Shown here in pieces: positions 55,998-64,000 of a stretch of DNA of 64,000 nucleotides (position 1 is its first letter; each line of letters opens with the position of its first letter). Position numbers and translations under genes: made by a program. The stretch covers positions 2,347,332-2,411,331 of the forward strand of contig NZ_CP058215.1 in assembly GCF_013388255.1 (NCBI RefSeq), written 5' to 3'. Source of the DNA: Methanolobus zinderi. GTDB lineage: Archaea; Halobacteriota; Methanosarcinia; Methanosarcinales; Methanosarcinaceae. Under the pieces are notes generated by a model. It was not told where the DNA came from. It made no database searches and saw only the letters and a list, made by a program, of their open reading frames with translations.

Positions 55998-56648
55998 ATG
56001 GGGTTAAAAGCGTTATTTCTGAACTGTACATTAAAGAGATCTCCCGAGGTTTCAAATACAAGAGCATTGATCGATAAAGCTGTCAGGCTTTTTTCGGAAA
56101 TGGAAATTGATAGCGAGGTCATCAGAGTTGTTGACTATAACGTCAAATTCGGGGTCACATCCGACGAGGGAGATGGTGACGAGTGGCCTCAGATACTGAA
56201 GAAGATAAAGGATTGTGATATTCTGGTAATAGGTTCTCCCATATGGTTTGGTGTCATTTCCTCTGTCGCAAAAATGGTGATAGAAAGGCTTGACGGAACC
56301 TATATGGAAGGTGACCCCGAAACCGGGCAGTTCCCATTGTATGGGAAAGTTGCAGGAGTACTTGTTACCGGTAATGAAGACGGAGCACATGATGTTGCTG
56401 CCAACATACTTTTCAACCTTACTCATCTGGGATGCACAGTCCCTCCCAATGCAGACAGTTACTGGGTCGGAGATGCAGGACCAGGACCAAGTTATATCGA
56501 AGCTGGTGGCGAGCGACATTTGTACACCAACAAGACCGTCCGTTACATGACACATAACCTGGCTTTCTTTGCCGGATTATTAAAGGAAAATCCTATTCCC
56601 ACAAATCTTAACCAGCTTATTGAAGAGGCAAAAGAAGAGAGTGACTGA
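55998..56648 (+). CDS. Flavodoxin-fold NAD(P)H-dependent FMN reductase
   Basis: The 216-residue product has a flavodoxin fold: LFLNCTLKRSPEVSNTRALIDKA as phosphate loop, ILVIGSPIWFGVISSVAKMVIERL and GVLVTGNEDGAHDVAANILFNLTHLG. It lacks the Cys cluster of the Isf protein at 21820-22395. ATG at 55998 is chosen because CTTTTAAAG lies about 26 nt before it (leaderless) and it starts the conserved fold; the 32-codon extension is rejected. Electron partner unknown. Confidence 0.88.
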   Translation: MGLKALFLNCTLKRSPEVSNTRALIDKAVRLFSEMEIDSEVIRVVDYNVKFGVTSDEGDGDEWPQILKKIKDCDILVIGSPIWFGVISSVAKMVIERLDGTYMEGDPETGQFPLYGKVAGVLVTGNEDGAHDVAANILFNLTHLGCTVPPNADSYWVGDAGPGPSYIEAGGERHLYTNKTVRYMTHNLAFFAGLLKENPIPTNLNQLIEEAKEESD

Positions 56649-56820
56649 AGAAATCTCTGACTTTCGTCTTTATTCAGTCCTGTTCACAAATTTAGCCTTT
56701 GCCAGCTATTTTTATTAAAAGTGATTGGTAGGATAATTTCTGAAAATATTTACATCAGTCTTTAATACTGTTGCTCACCTAAAATGATATTAATAAAGGA
56801 GTGATCAGGGAGGTGAGAAA

Positions 56821-57027
56821 TTGGCAATGGTGAACGGTCTTGACTGGGTAGCAATGGTCCTTGTTATTGTTGGGGGACTGAACTGGGGTCTTGTAGGTGC
56901 ATTTGGTTTTGACCTTGTGGCAGCCATTTTTGGTGAAATGTCACTGATATCAAGGCTGGTATACATCCTTGTAGGTCTGGCAGCAGTTTATCTGATATAC
57001 TTCGCTACCAAGATCAGCAGTCAGTGA
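56821..57027 (+). CDS. DUF378 small membrane protein
   Basis: The 68-residue product has two membrane helices and the DUF378 pattern LDWVAMVLVIVGGLNWGLVG...FDLVAAIFG, then LVYILVGLAAVYLIYF. Function unknown. The start is a TTG with a perfect GGGAGGTGA site 4 nt upstream, a case where the site decides the start; an ATG two codons later is possible. Confidence 0.9.
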   Translation: MAMVNGLDWVAMVLVIVGGLNWGLVGAFGFDLVAAIFGEMSLISRLVYILVGLAAVYLIYFATKISSQ

Positions 57028-57063
57028 AAATTGATTCTTATGTTTCTTATATTGATGATGGAA

Positions 57064-59211
57064 TTATTCCATCATCAGATTTAAGAGACTCTTTTTTGCT
57101 TTATTTATTTCCGATATGGAAATAGATACATCAAATTCTTTTCCTGATATTTTTAGCTCATTTCCGCCAACAGTGCCGATAACGGTATGTGGAACATCTT
57201 TCAACAGCTCTTTTACAGCAGCAGGTTCCGAAGTACAGATTATCGCCCTCGCATATGACTCGGAGAAGAGCAGGTCATCGGTCCTCAGATCATTTTCGAT
57301 ATCACTCAGATCCACAGTGGCACCCATATTCTCACACATCTCACAGAGTCCTGCAGCCAGCCCTCCAAGGGACAGGTCATGTGAGGCTGTCACCTTTTTG
57401 CTCTTCACAGCCTCGATCAGGGAATTGATGATCTGTGAAACATTTTCAGGAACAGCAGGAGCCATACCATATTCCCGCTTGCCTATGGTCCTGTAGTATT
57501 CAGAGCCACCAAGCTCGTCCTTTGTTGTCCCTACAAGGATTATAGTGTCCCCTTCCTTTGTGAATACACCTGAAGGAGCAATGGTAACGTCTTCCGTGTA
57601 TCCGATCAGACCTATTGACGGAGTGGGTGCGATGGCGGTCTTGAATTCCTCGCTTTCATTATACAGAGAGACGTTACCTCCGACCACAGGAATGGAAAGC
57701 TCTCTTGCACCGTCCCCGAGACCAAGTATCGCCTGCTTGAACTGCCAGTAGATATCCGCTTTTTCAGGGTTTCCGAAATTAAGACAGTCCACAAGGGCTA
57801 TTCCGTATGCACCCTTGACAGCAAGATTCATTGCATTCTCGATGACCGTACCCTTTCCTCCCTGATATGGATCAAGAAGAGTATGTTTCGGATTGCAACC
57901 GCAGGAAAGTGCTATACCCTCATTACCGTCGATACGCAGTACACCTGCATCATCACCTGGTTTTGCCACGGTTCTCAGTTGTACCTCATGGTCATACTGC
58001 CTGTATATCCACTTCTTTGAAGCCACATTGTGGGATGAGAGTATATCAAGGATCGCCTGTTTCAGATCCTCCGGCATTTCCGGTTTTTCGCCTGCATCAC
58101 GGGGAGCAGGTTCCGTGGACGGACGCTCAAAGGTCGGAGCACCTTCTGTTAGCAGTTTTACAGGAATGCTGGCAGCCACCTCGCCTTTGAACATTACGGT
58201 ATATGATAGATCTTCGGTGAGTTCTCCTATCAAGCTGGCATTCAGGTCGTATTTTGCTGCAATGTCCAGTACGGCCTGAACATCATCGGGATCTACCTCA
58301 AGCAGCATGCGCTCCTGTGATTCGGCGATCAGTATCTCATAAGGGGTCATGCCAGTCTCACGCAGTATTACGTTGTCCGCAATGATCTTCATTCCGAGGT
58401 TACCCTTGGATGCCATCTCTGAACTTGCACCTGCAAGCCCGGCTGCTCCAAGATCCCTGCATGCTTTCACATATCCTTCTCCGATAGCCTCAAGGGTAGC
58501 TTCTATCAGGAGCTTTTCTGTGAACGGGTCACCGATCTGGATGCTTGGCCTGTCTTCGGCCTCAGATGATTCAGAAAGGTCCCTTGAAGCAAAGGAAGCT
58601 CCGCCCAGTCCGTCCCTGCCCGTAGTGGAGCCCATGAGTATGAGTTTGTTACCTGCCTTCTGCGCAGATGCGGTTACGATATTCTCCTCACGTGCAAGTC
58701 CGACGCACACAACATTCACAAGAGGGTTGCCACTGTATGATTCGTCAAAAAGTGCTTCTCCGCGTACAACAGGAACACCGATACAGTTGCCGTATCCTGC
58801 AATGCCTTCGATTATATGTTCAAAAAGATAGAGATTCTTCGGGTTGTCGAGTGGTCCGAAGTAGAGAGGGTCCATCAGTGCAATGGGACGTGCACCCATG
58901 GATATGATATCACGCACTATGCCTCCTACACCTGTTGCGGCTCCGTTGTAGGGGTCCACATATGATGGATGGTTGTGACTCTCCATACCCACTGCAAGAG
59001 CCCAGCCGTTCCCGAACCTGATGATAGCCGCATCATCTCCAGGACCTATGATAACCCGGTCTCCCGTGGTTGTGAAGGTCTTGAGTAGTGGTGCGCTTGA
59101 GCGGTATGAGCAGTGTTCGCTCCAGAGATTCAGGAAACAACCCTGTTCCACAAGGTTTGGTTCCCTTCCCATCTCTTTGGTTACTATGTTAAGGTCATTT
59201 TCAGGTAACAT
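57064..59211 (-). CDS. purL: Phosphoribosylformylglycinamidine synthase subunit PurL
   Basis: The 715-residue enzyme catalyses step 4 of purine synthesis with PurS and PurQ. Motifs: [17 protein letters not shown] with the catalytic His, [56 protein letters not shown] and [14 protein letters not shown] near the C-terminus. This is the small archaeal/Bacillus form. GAGGCACATCA lies before the ATG. PurS and PurQ are not adjacent. Confidence 0.97.
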   Translation of the reverse strand: MLPENDLNIVTKEMGREPNLVEQGCFLNLWSEHCSYRSSAPLLKTFTTTGDRVIIGPGDDAAIIRFGNGWALAVGMESHNHPSYVDPYNGAATGVGGIVRDIISMGARPIALMDPLYFGPLDNPKNLYLFEHIIEGIAGYGNCIGVPVVRGEALFDESYSGNPLVNVVCVGLAREENIVTASAQKAGNKLILMGSTTGRDGLGGASFASRDLSESSEAEDRPSIQIGDPFTEKLLIEATLEAIGEGYVKACRDLGAAGLAGASSEMASKGNLGMKIIADNVILRETGMTPYEILIAESQERMLLEVDPDDVQAVLDIAAKYDLNASLIGELTEDLSYTVMFKGEVAASIPVKLLTEGAPTFERPSTEPAPRDAGEKPEMPEDLKQAILDILSSHNVASKKWIYRQYDHEVQLRTVAKPGDDAGVLRIDGNEGIALSCGCNPKHTLLDPYQGGKGTVIENAMNLAVKGAYGIALVDCLNFGNPEKADIYWQFKQAILGLGDGARELSIPVVGGNVSLYNESEEFKTAIAPTPSIGLIGYTEDVTIAPSGVFTKEGDTIILVGTTKDELGGSEYYRTIGKREYGMAPAVPENVSQIINSLIEAVKSKKVTASHDLSLGGLAAGLCEMCENMGATVDLSDIENDLRTDDLLFSESYARAIICTSEPAAVKELLKDVPHTVIGTVGGNELKISGKEFDVSISISEINKAKKSLLNLMME

Positions 59212-59298
59212 TGATGTGCCTCAGTATTTAAACTCGCAATTATCAGGGTGTTAAAGCACCCGGAAGCAAATAAACGTTTCTTTAAGAAAGGAGTGGTT

Positions 59299-59655
59299 TT
59301 AACATTCGTTTTTGAATGAAAGCATGTCACCCACATGAAGGTCAGCCTTCTCCAGTGTTCCCGTACTGGTCTCGATGACGTATTTTACTTTTGCATCCGA
59401 TGAGCTAAAACCGGTCCAGGATTTAAGTCTGTCAAGTTTTACTACCCTTTTGTCCCCGTCAAGGAAGATAACTTCTATGGGAAAACTGACAAAGAGCATA
59501 TGTAATGATACATTTTGACTTTTCTTCATTACAAACACCAGAGCATAGTCATCAGGAATATTCTTCCTGAACATAAGACCCAGGGCCTGTTTGAAGATGC
59601 TGCACGCAAATTCGACGTGTGTAGCAACGGATTCACCATTAGATTTTAATATCAT
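59299..59655 (-). CDS. DUF192 protein
   Basis: The 118-residue product has the DUF192 core: FKQALGLMFRKNIPDDYALVFVM, NVSLHMLFVSFPIEVIFLDGDKRVVKLDRLKSW and KYVIETSTGTLEKADLHVGDMLSF. The family forms a small beta barrel; many members are exported but this one lacks a signal. Function unknown. Divergent from the aIF1 gene. Confidence 0.88.
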   Translation of the reverse strand: MILKSNGESVATHVEFACSIFKQALGLMFRKNIPDDYALVFVMKKSQNVSLHMLFVSFPIEVIFLDGDKRVVKLDRLKSWTGFSSSDAKVKYVIETSTGTLEKADLHVGDMLSFKNEC

Positions 59656-59738
59656 CGCTGTTTACTTTAATCATCTATTTTAATTAAAGACTATGGAGTG
59701 TTTAAAATAGATAATAAACTCGGAGGAAATACCACAAG

Positions 59739-60047
59739 ATGAGTTCTGAAATGTGTTCGGTCTGCGGATTGCCAAAGGAACTTTGCATATGTGAAGAAGT
59801 GGCAAAAGAACAGCAAAGAATAACGGTAAAAGTAAATAGAAGAAGATATGGAAAGGAAGTTACGGTTGTTGAGGGCTTCGATGCCCATGAGATCGATCTG
59901 CATGAGCTTTCTACATATTTGAAATCTAAGTTTGCATGTGGCGGTACTGTAAAAGGCAATGGTGTCGAATTGCAGGGAAACCACCTAGGACGCATGAAAG
60001 ATGTTCTTGTTGAGCGGGGATTCTCTCCGGATCAAATAAAGGATTAA
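59739..60047 (+). CDS. Translation initiation factor aIF1 (SUI1)
   Basis: The 102-residue product is a SUI1/eIF1-type factor with a zinc-knuckle-like start ([15 protein letters not shown]) and the SUI1 core [19 protein letters not shown]...[26 protein letters not shown]. It monitors start-codon choice on the small ribosomal subunit. GGAGG lies 12 nt upstream. Confidence 0.95.
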   Translation: MSSEMCSVCGLPKELCICEEVAKEQQRITVKVNRRRYGKEVTVVEGFDAHEIDLHELSTYLKSKFACGGTVKGNGVELQGNHLGRMKDVLVERGFSPDQIKD

Positions 60048-60083
60048 TTGTTTTTTATAGAATACTAAATACAGTATCCGTTT

Positions 60084-60112
60084 TTTTGTGTGAATCATCT
60101 CTTCACACAAAA
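60084..60112. terminator. Stem-loop after aIF1
   Basis: A perfect 11-bp stem TTTTGTGTGAA / TTCACACAAAA (loop 7 nt) lies 37 bp after the aIF1 stop. T-run and A-run arms make it a possible terminator in either direction. Confidence 0.55.
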
Positions 60113-60197
60113 TTTCAATTACCTCAGGCCGTAGACTACTTTTCCAATAATCGAGGGCCTTAGGTTACCTATTTATGAAATGCAGCCTCTAGTAATG

Positions 60198-61376
60198 ATG
60201 AGTACTATGAAACGCATTTATATGGACCACAGTGCTACCACACCGGTAGATCCCCTTGTGGTCGATTCCATGTTACCTTATTTTACAGAGAAATTCGGAA
60301 ATGCATCAAGTCTGCATTCCTTCGGCCAGGAAGCCTCAGAGGCACTTTCCACAGCCCGCCAACAGCTTGCAGAGTCCATCGGTGCAAAAACAGACGAGAT
60401 CATATTCACATCAGGAGGTACTGAATCCGACAATCTTGCCATCAGAGGAGTTCTGGAAAAAAAGAACAGTGGAAAAGGCAAAGACCAGCACATAATCACT
60501 TCATTGATAGAGCATCCTGCAGTACTCAGTACATGTTCCTTCCTGGAAAGTATCGGCTATGATGTTACATACGTGCCGGTGGACAGTGAAGGTATCCTGG
60601 ATATGGATGAGTTTGAAAACTCAATACAGGATAACACTTCGATAATCAGTATAATGCATGCGAACAACGAGATAGGTACAATACAACCCATCAGGGAAAT
60701 CTCAAAGATCGCAAAGGAAAACGACATATATCTCCATACCGATGCGGTACAGACCTTTGGTAAGATACCGGTCAATGTTGATGACCTGGGAGTTGATATG
60801 CTGGCCATCTCCTCTCACAAGATACACGGTCCGAAGGGAGCTGGGGCCTTATATGTAAGAGAAGGCACCGACCTGGAACCCTTCATATTCGGCGGAGGAC
60901 ATGAGCAGGGACTTCGACCCGGAACCGAGAACATACCGGGGATAGTGGGCCTTGGGAAGGCTGCTTCCCTGGCAAAGGAAAGGCTCGGAAACGATCCGGA
61001 ACACATGCTCAAACTCCGTGATTCACTAATCTCAAAAATATTTGACAGCATAGAGGATGTGCAACTGAACGGCCATTCGGAAAAGAGATTACCAAACAAT
61101 GTCAACCTGAGCTTTAAGTATGCAGAAGGCGAGTCGCTTCAGATGTTACTTGATGTCAAGGGCATTGCAGTATCTACGGCTTCCGCATGTTCATCCAAAT
61201 CCAAAAAGGAATCACATGTTTTAACTTCCATAGGAGTTGATACGGACTATATCCATGGAACCATAAGGATAAGTCTTGGTAAGGATAACACTATGGAAGA
61301 GATCGATTACGTAGCTCAGTCCCTGAAAGAAAGTGTTGACAAACTCAGGGAAATGTCTGCTATTTCAAAATGCTGA
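60198..61376 (+). CDS. iscS: Cysteine desulfurase (IscS/NifS)
   Basis: The PLP enzyme has MDHSATTPVDP at the N-terminus, IIFTSGGTESDNLAIRG, SIMHANNEIGTIQPI, HTDAVQTFGK, the PLP lysine in SSHKIHGPKGAGALYV and the active Cys in ASACSSKSKKE. It supplies sulfur for Fe-S cluster assembly on the scaffold encoded 22 bp downstream. The start is uncertain: a TATA-like TATTTATGA (60169-60177) favours a leaderless ATG at 60198; ATGs at 60180, 60195 and 60207 are in frame. Confidence 0.96.
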   Translation: MSTMKRIYMDHSATTPVDPLVVDSMLPYFTEKFGNASSLHSFGQEASEALSTARQQLAESIGAKTDEIIFTSGGTESDNLAIRGVLEKKNSGKGKDQHIITSLIEHPAVLSTCSFLESIGYDVTYVPVDSEGILDMDEFENSIQDNTSIISIMHANNEIGTIQPIREISKIAKENDIYLHTDAVQTFGKIPVNVDDLGVDMLAISSHKIHGPKGAGALYVREGTDLEPFIFGGGHEQGLRPGTENIPGIVGLGKAASLAKERLGNDPEHMLKLRDSLISKIFDSIEDVQLNGHSEKRLPNNVNLSFKYAEGESLQMLLDVKGIAVSTASACSSKSKKESHVLTSIGVDTDYIHGTIRISLGKDNTMEEIDYVAQSLKESVDKLREMSAISKC

Positions 61377-61398
61377 CAGGTTTTAAGGGAGGATGCTG

Positions 61399-61770
61399 AT
61401 GTATTCAAGAAAAGTCATTGAAGAGTTCACCAATCCAAAGAATGTAGGAGTTATCGAAGATGCAGACGGTGTTGGTGAAACTGGCAGCACGGTCGACGGA
61501 GATATAATAACTATCTATATCAAGGTAAATGATGATGTACTGGAAGATGTGAAATTCAAGACCTTCGGATGTGTGGTAGCTATATCCACATCAACAATGG
61601 TCACACAGCTTGCAAAGGGTAAGACCATTGATGAAGCACTCAAGTTAACCAACAAGGATGTGATCGACGCCCTTGGAGGACTGCCGGAAGATAAGACGAG
61701 ATGCTCGGGTTTTGCACTTGTTGCCCTTCATAAGGCTATTGAGGACTACAGGGGGAAGACTGCAGATTAA
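61399..61770 (+). CDS. iscU: IscU/NifU-type Fe-S scaffold lacking the first Cys ligand
   Basis: The 123-residue product is a full-length IscU fold (YSRKVIEEFTNPKNVG, KFKTFGCVVAISTSTMVT, CSGFALVALHKAIEDY). Of the three scaffold cysteines only two are present, C58 and C102. The first, in the usual A-C-G-D motif, is replaced by Asp (V32-D33-G34-D35); Asp35 is kept. The codon is GAC, unambiguous. ATG at 61399 is chosen from GGGAGG 6 nt upstream. It is directly downstream of iscS. Cluster binding through Asp33 is possible but inferred. Confidence 0.93.
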   Translation: MYSRKVIEEFTNPKNVGVIEDADGVGETGSTVDGDIITIYIKVNDDVLEDVKFKTFGCVVAISTSTMVTQLAKGKTIDEALKLTNKDVIDALGGLPEDKTRCSGFALVALHKAIEDYRGKTAD

Positions 61771-61793
61771 TACCTGAAAAAGAGGATGATTTT

Positions 61794-62156
61794 GTGAAAA
61801 CAACGTGTGAGATTATGGTGCAACGGGTTTTACCTGCCATCCGTGCTGAAATTGCCCGCGTGATCATTAGTGAACATGGTCGCAGCCAGCAGGAAGCTGC
61901 AGAGGTCCTGGGACTTTCAAGAGCAGCCGTATCCCAGTATCTTAGTGAGAAACGTGGAGCAGAGGTCAATTTTTCTGAAGATACATACAAAGAGATACGC
62001 AATTTTACATTTGAGCTGCTTGCAGGCATGAGCCCAAAGGATGAGGTTGCAGGGATGTGCAATATATGCAAGTACGTCCAGAAATCCGGCTGGCTGAACA
62101 GGAACGAACCAGATGCTGAGCAATGTATCCTTTGTGGGGAACCGGAGAGCAATTGA
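61794..62156 (+). CDS. HTH regulator with C-terminal Cys cluster, in the isc run
   Basis: The 120-residue product has a helix-turn-helix (about 28-55, RSQQEAAEVLGLSRAAVSQYLSEKRGA) and a C-terminal CNICKYVQ...CILCG motif (two CxxC-type pairs about 20 residues apart), plus one more Cys near the start. It resembles the COG2522-type archaeal regulators. The Cys set could bind a Fe-S cluster or zinc. It starts with GTG at 61794, with AGAGGATGA upstream, 23 bp after iscU, and its stop overlaps the nreA start. A role as Fe-S or metal sensor for this operon is inferred. Confidence 0.85.
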   Translation: MKTTCEIMVQRVLPAIRAEIARVIISEHGRSQQEAAEVLGLSRAAVSQYLSEKRGAEVNFSEDTYKEIRNFTFELLAGMSPKDEVAGMCNICKYVQKSGWLNRNEPDAEQCILCGEPESN

Positions 62157-63391
62157 ACAGCAGCCTATGTGTCAAATGTAAGGGAAAAGGACTTTGCGGA
62201 CGTCCTTTTTGCCCAATACTGGAAAAATTCAGGTCAGTAGAATCAGTATTCTCAAAAAGCCCAGGTGCTTCAGGTGAAACATCCATATTCGGAGCATCCC
62301 CACCTTCTGTTTTTGTAGGCAGACATAATTATCCGGAGGTACGGGCGGGTCCCATGATACCACCGGAGCTGGAGGGAGATGAAGCAATTCAGCTTGAAGA
62401 CCCTAAGTCCCTGCTTAAAATGGGAATCCAGGACGTCATATCATCCCGTTCCAGGCTGGTCAGGGCAAACACCGGAATAAATGTAAAGCATGCCCGCAAA
62501 CCTGACAATCCTCTTATAGAAAGATCACAGGAGCTGGCACTATCTAAAAAACCAGTGGATACCGAGGCCTGGTTCAGCAAGCCCATACAGAACAAGCTCA
62601 AATTCGATAATGTGCTCACCCCCATGGGACCTTCGGGAGAGTTGAAGAAATTCGATATCACTGAGAACCCGAAGGTTCCGAAAAAAGTAGATTCTCTTGT
62701 ATACGATACCGATGCGCTTGCAAAGGATGCGATCTCGGAATTATGGGATAGCAGCGTGCCTGCAGAGCATATCACACGTCTTTTCTCCATTGGCCTGCTG
62801 GGACAGGAGAGACGTCTTGTACCTACAAGATGGTCAATAACCGCAGTAGATGACCTTGTGGGAAAGGATCTGCTTGGAAACATAAGAGACTACCAGCAAA
62901 TAAGTGATATACAGGTTTTCAGCGGAGGTGTTTTCGGCAACCATTTCGAGGTTCTGCTCATGCCACGTGCATTTAGCTTCGAGCTCATAGAAGTATGGAT
63001 GCCACGTGCAGTCTGGTCAGGACAGAGCACCTGGATAGATTCTGATAATGAGGGTTTTTCAGGGAAAAAAGGGTATTCCAACCTTGCAGGAGGATACTAC
63101 GCCGGCAGATTAGGTGTTCTTGAATATCTGAAAAAGATTCGCAGACAGGCCTCGGTATTTGCAGTCAGGGAGATCAGGCCGGATTACTGGGCACCCCTTG
63201 GTGTATGGGTAGTGCGTGAAGGAATAAGGGATGCCATGAATTCAACACCCAGGGTCTTCGAGTCAGTGGAATCGGCACTGAATGATATGTCCACCCGTAT
63301 CAAAACACCATATGGAAAATGGAAAGAAAAGGCCATGATGCTATCTGATTTACAAGCGCAGCGGACCCTTGACTCTTTTTTCAATATTTGA
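62153..63391 (+). CDS. nreA: DNA repair protein NreA with C-terminal PIP box
   Basis: The 412-residue product has the N-terminal zinc motif CVKCKGKGLCGRPFCPIL (C-x2-C-x5-C-x4-C) and the archaeal Nre body (VRAGPMIPPELEG, FGNHFEVLLMPRAFSFELIEVWMPRAVW). It ends in QRTLDSFFNI, a perfect PCNA-interaction box (Q-x2-L-x2-F-F). Nre proteins act in archaeal DNA-damage response with PCNA. The start is TTG at 62153 with GGAGA 4 nt upstream, overlapping the stop of the regulator gene by 4 nt, so translation is coupled; a start at 62123 would cut the upstream Cys motif. Confidence 0.92.
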   Translation: MNSSLCVKCKGKGLCGRPFCPILEKFRSVESVFSKSPGASGETSIFGASPPSVFVGRHNYPEVRAGPMIPPELEGDEAIQLEDPKSLLKMGIQDVISSRSRLVRANTGINVKHARKPDNPLIERSQELALSKKPVDTEAWFSKPIQNKLKFDNVLTPMGPSGELKKFDITENPKVPKKVDSLVYDTDALAKDAISELWDSSVPAEHITRLFSIGLLGQERRLVPTRWSITAVDDLVGKDLLGNIRDYQQISDIQVFSGGVFGNHFEVLLMPRAFSFELIEVWMPRAVWSGQSTWIDSDNEGFSGKKGYSNLAGGYYAGRLGVLEYLKKIRRQASVFAVREIRPDYWAPLGVWVVREGIRDAMNSTPRVFESVESALNDMSTRIKTPYGKWKEKAMMLSDLQAQRTLDSFFNI

Positions 63392-63503
63392 TCATATGCG
63401 CATGTGTACCTATATAAAATAAATATTGCTATATAGTCTATGCAAGACACATTTATCTATATACGGTCCTTTGCCCTACCTAAAACTAAATAGAGGACAA
63501 TAA

Positions 63504-64000
63504 ATGGTGTTATTCGATCCGCTGGTAATTTTACTTGTGATTGCAGGTTTATATATGGCATGGAATATTGGCGCAAACGATCTTGCCAATGCCATGGGAA
63601 CGTCTGTAGGTAGCGGTGCGCTTTCTATAAAACAGGTTATTATCGTTGCAGCAATCTTTGAGTTCGCAGGTGCTGTCTTTTTTGGAAAACGGGTTACAAC
63701 CACTATTGCCAAAGGCATAGTACCTATCGATTCTATCAGTCTGCTTGACTCGCATCTTGTAGCTATCGGGATGCTTGCTGCTGTTCTTGCTGCCGGTTTC
63801 TGGATCACGCTGGCTACTTTTTATAATCTACCGGTCTCAACGACCCACTCAATTGTCGGAGCAGTTCTTGGTTTTGGTTTAATAGCTGCATATAACGGCA
63901 TTATTGCTTTAGGAGACATACAGTGGGGAGTTCTTATAAAGATCGTCGGAAGCTGGCTGGTATCTCCTCTTCTTGGTGCTTTGCTTGCCTTTTTGATCTT
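63504..64000 (+). CDS. PiT-family phosphate permease, 3' end outside window
   Basis: 165 codons are visible from ATG 63504, with AGAGGA 7-12 nt upstream. The product has the PiT signature [19 protein letters not shown] in the first helix pair and [18 protein letters not shown], and about five helices so far. The family imports inorganic phosphate with H+ or Na+. The gene runs past the window edge. Confidence 0.95.
   Translation, partial: MVLFDPLVILLVIAGLYMAWNIGANDLANAMGTSVGSGALSIKQVIIVAAIFEFAGAVFFGKRVTTTIAKGIVPIDSISLLDSHLVAIGMLAAVLAAGFWITLATFYNLPVSTTHSIVGAVLGFGLIAAYNGIIALGDIQWGVLIKIVGSWLVSPLLGALLAFLI

Overview
The window is chromosomal DNA of a methanogenic archaeon of the order Methanosarcinales. 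It looks most like the Methanolobus/Methanococcoides/Methanohalophilus group, but the genus is inferred from gene content and not proven. Supporting genes are CofD (coenzyme F420), SepCysS (tRNA-dependent cysteine synthesis), an Isf-type iron-sulfur flavoprotein, a FilR1/DUF1724-type regulator, a PEF-CTERM surface protein, Cdc48/VAT, RadA, RpoL, Csl4, Dph2 and NreA, next to bacterial-type MutS and MutL. Promoters are archaeal (TATA box about 26 nt before the start). Several genes look leaderless; others carry GGAGGTGAT-like ribosome sites, with ATG, GTG or TTG starts.

Layout. 0-9 kb: a TPR protein cut by the window edge; a structured intergenic stretch; a run of four very small minus-strand genes (two zinc ribbons, two membrane peptides); a multispanning membrane protein; a gamma-carbonic-anhydrase-like protein; a PEF-CTERM protein; an MscS channel; a Cys-rich protein; a FilR1-type regulator. 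9-18.6 kb: two four-CBS proteins, a YkgJ-type protein, twin archaellins, a zinc-ribbon/heptad-repeat protein, an amino-acid permease remnant, the TrkH/TrkA potassium system and tRNA-Gly. 18.8-32 kb, mostly minus strand: hydrolase, second MscS, SepCysS, Isf, an RNA/translation block (Hpt, Dph2, METTL5-like methyltransferase, Csl4, RpoL), a RelE-type toxin-antitoxin pair, ChlI/ChlD-like chelatase subunits, an FGE-sulfatase-domain protein and CofD. 32-38 kb: MutS, an MFS transporter and MutL.

38-48 kb is a cobalt/nickel region: CbiD and CbiE (corrin ring synthesis), CbiMNQO (cobalt ECF importer, with an extra C-terminal domain on CbiO), an unknown protein, an ArsR-type regulator, a 64-residue protein with a duplicated motif, a CDF metal exporter and a NicO/RcnA-type permease. 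Methanogens need much cobalt (corrinoids) and nickel (F430), so uptake, use and efflux genes lying together make sense. 48-64 kb is mainly housekeeping: endonuclease-IV-like protein, CoaD, RadA, phosphoglycolate phosphatase, PRC-barrel, Cdc48, TRAM, amino-acid permease, flavoprotein, DUF378, PurL, DUF192, aIF1. It ends with a compact iscS-iscU-HTH/Cys regulator-nreA run and the start of a PiT phosphate permease.

Most noteworthy: the micro-operon of four tiny proteins (2259-2982); an IscU scaffold with Asp in place of its first cluster-ligand Cys, followed by a Cys-cluster HTH regulator; two genes whose best ribosome sites point at non-standard ATA and ATT starts; a 98-residue protein ending in six heptads encoded by 21-bp repeats; operator-like palindromes in front of metal genes; and a GC-rich candidate RNA at 5579-5695.
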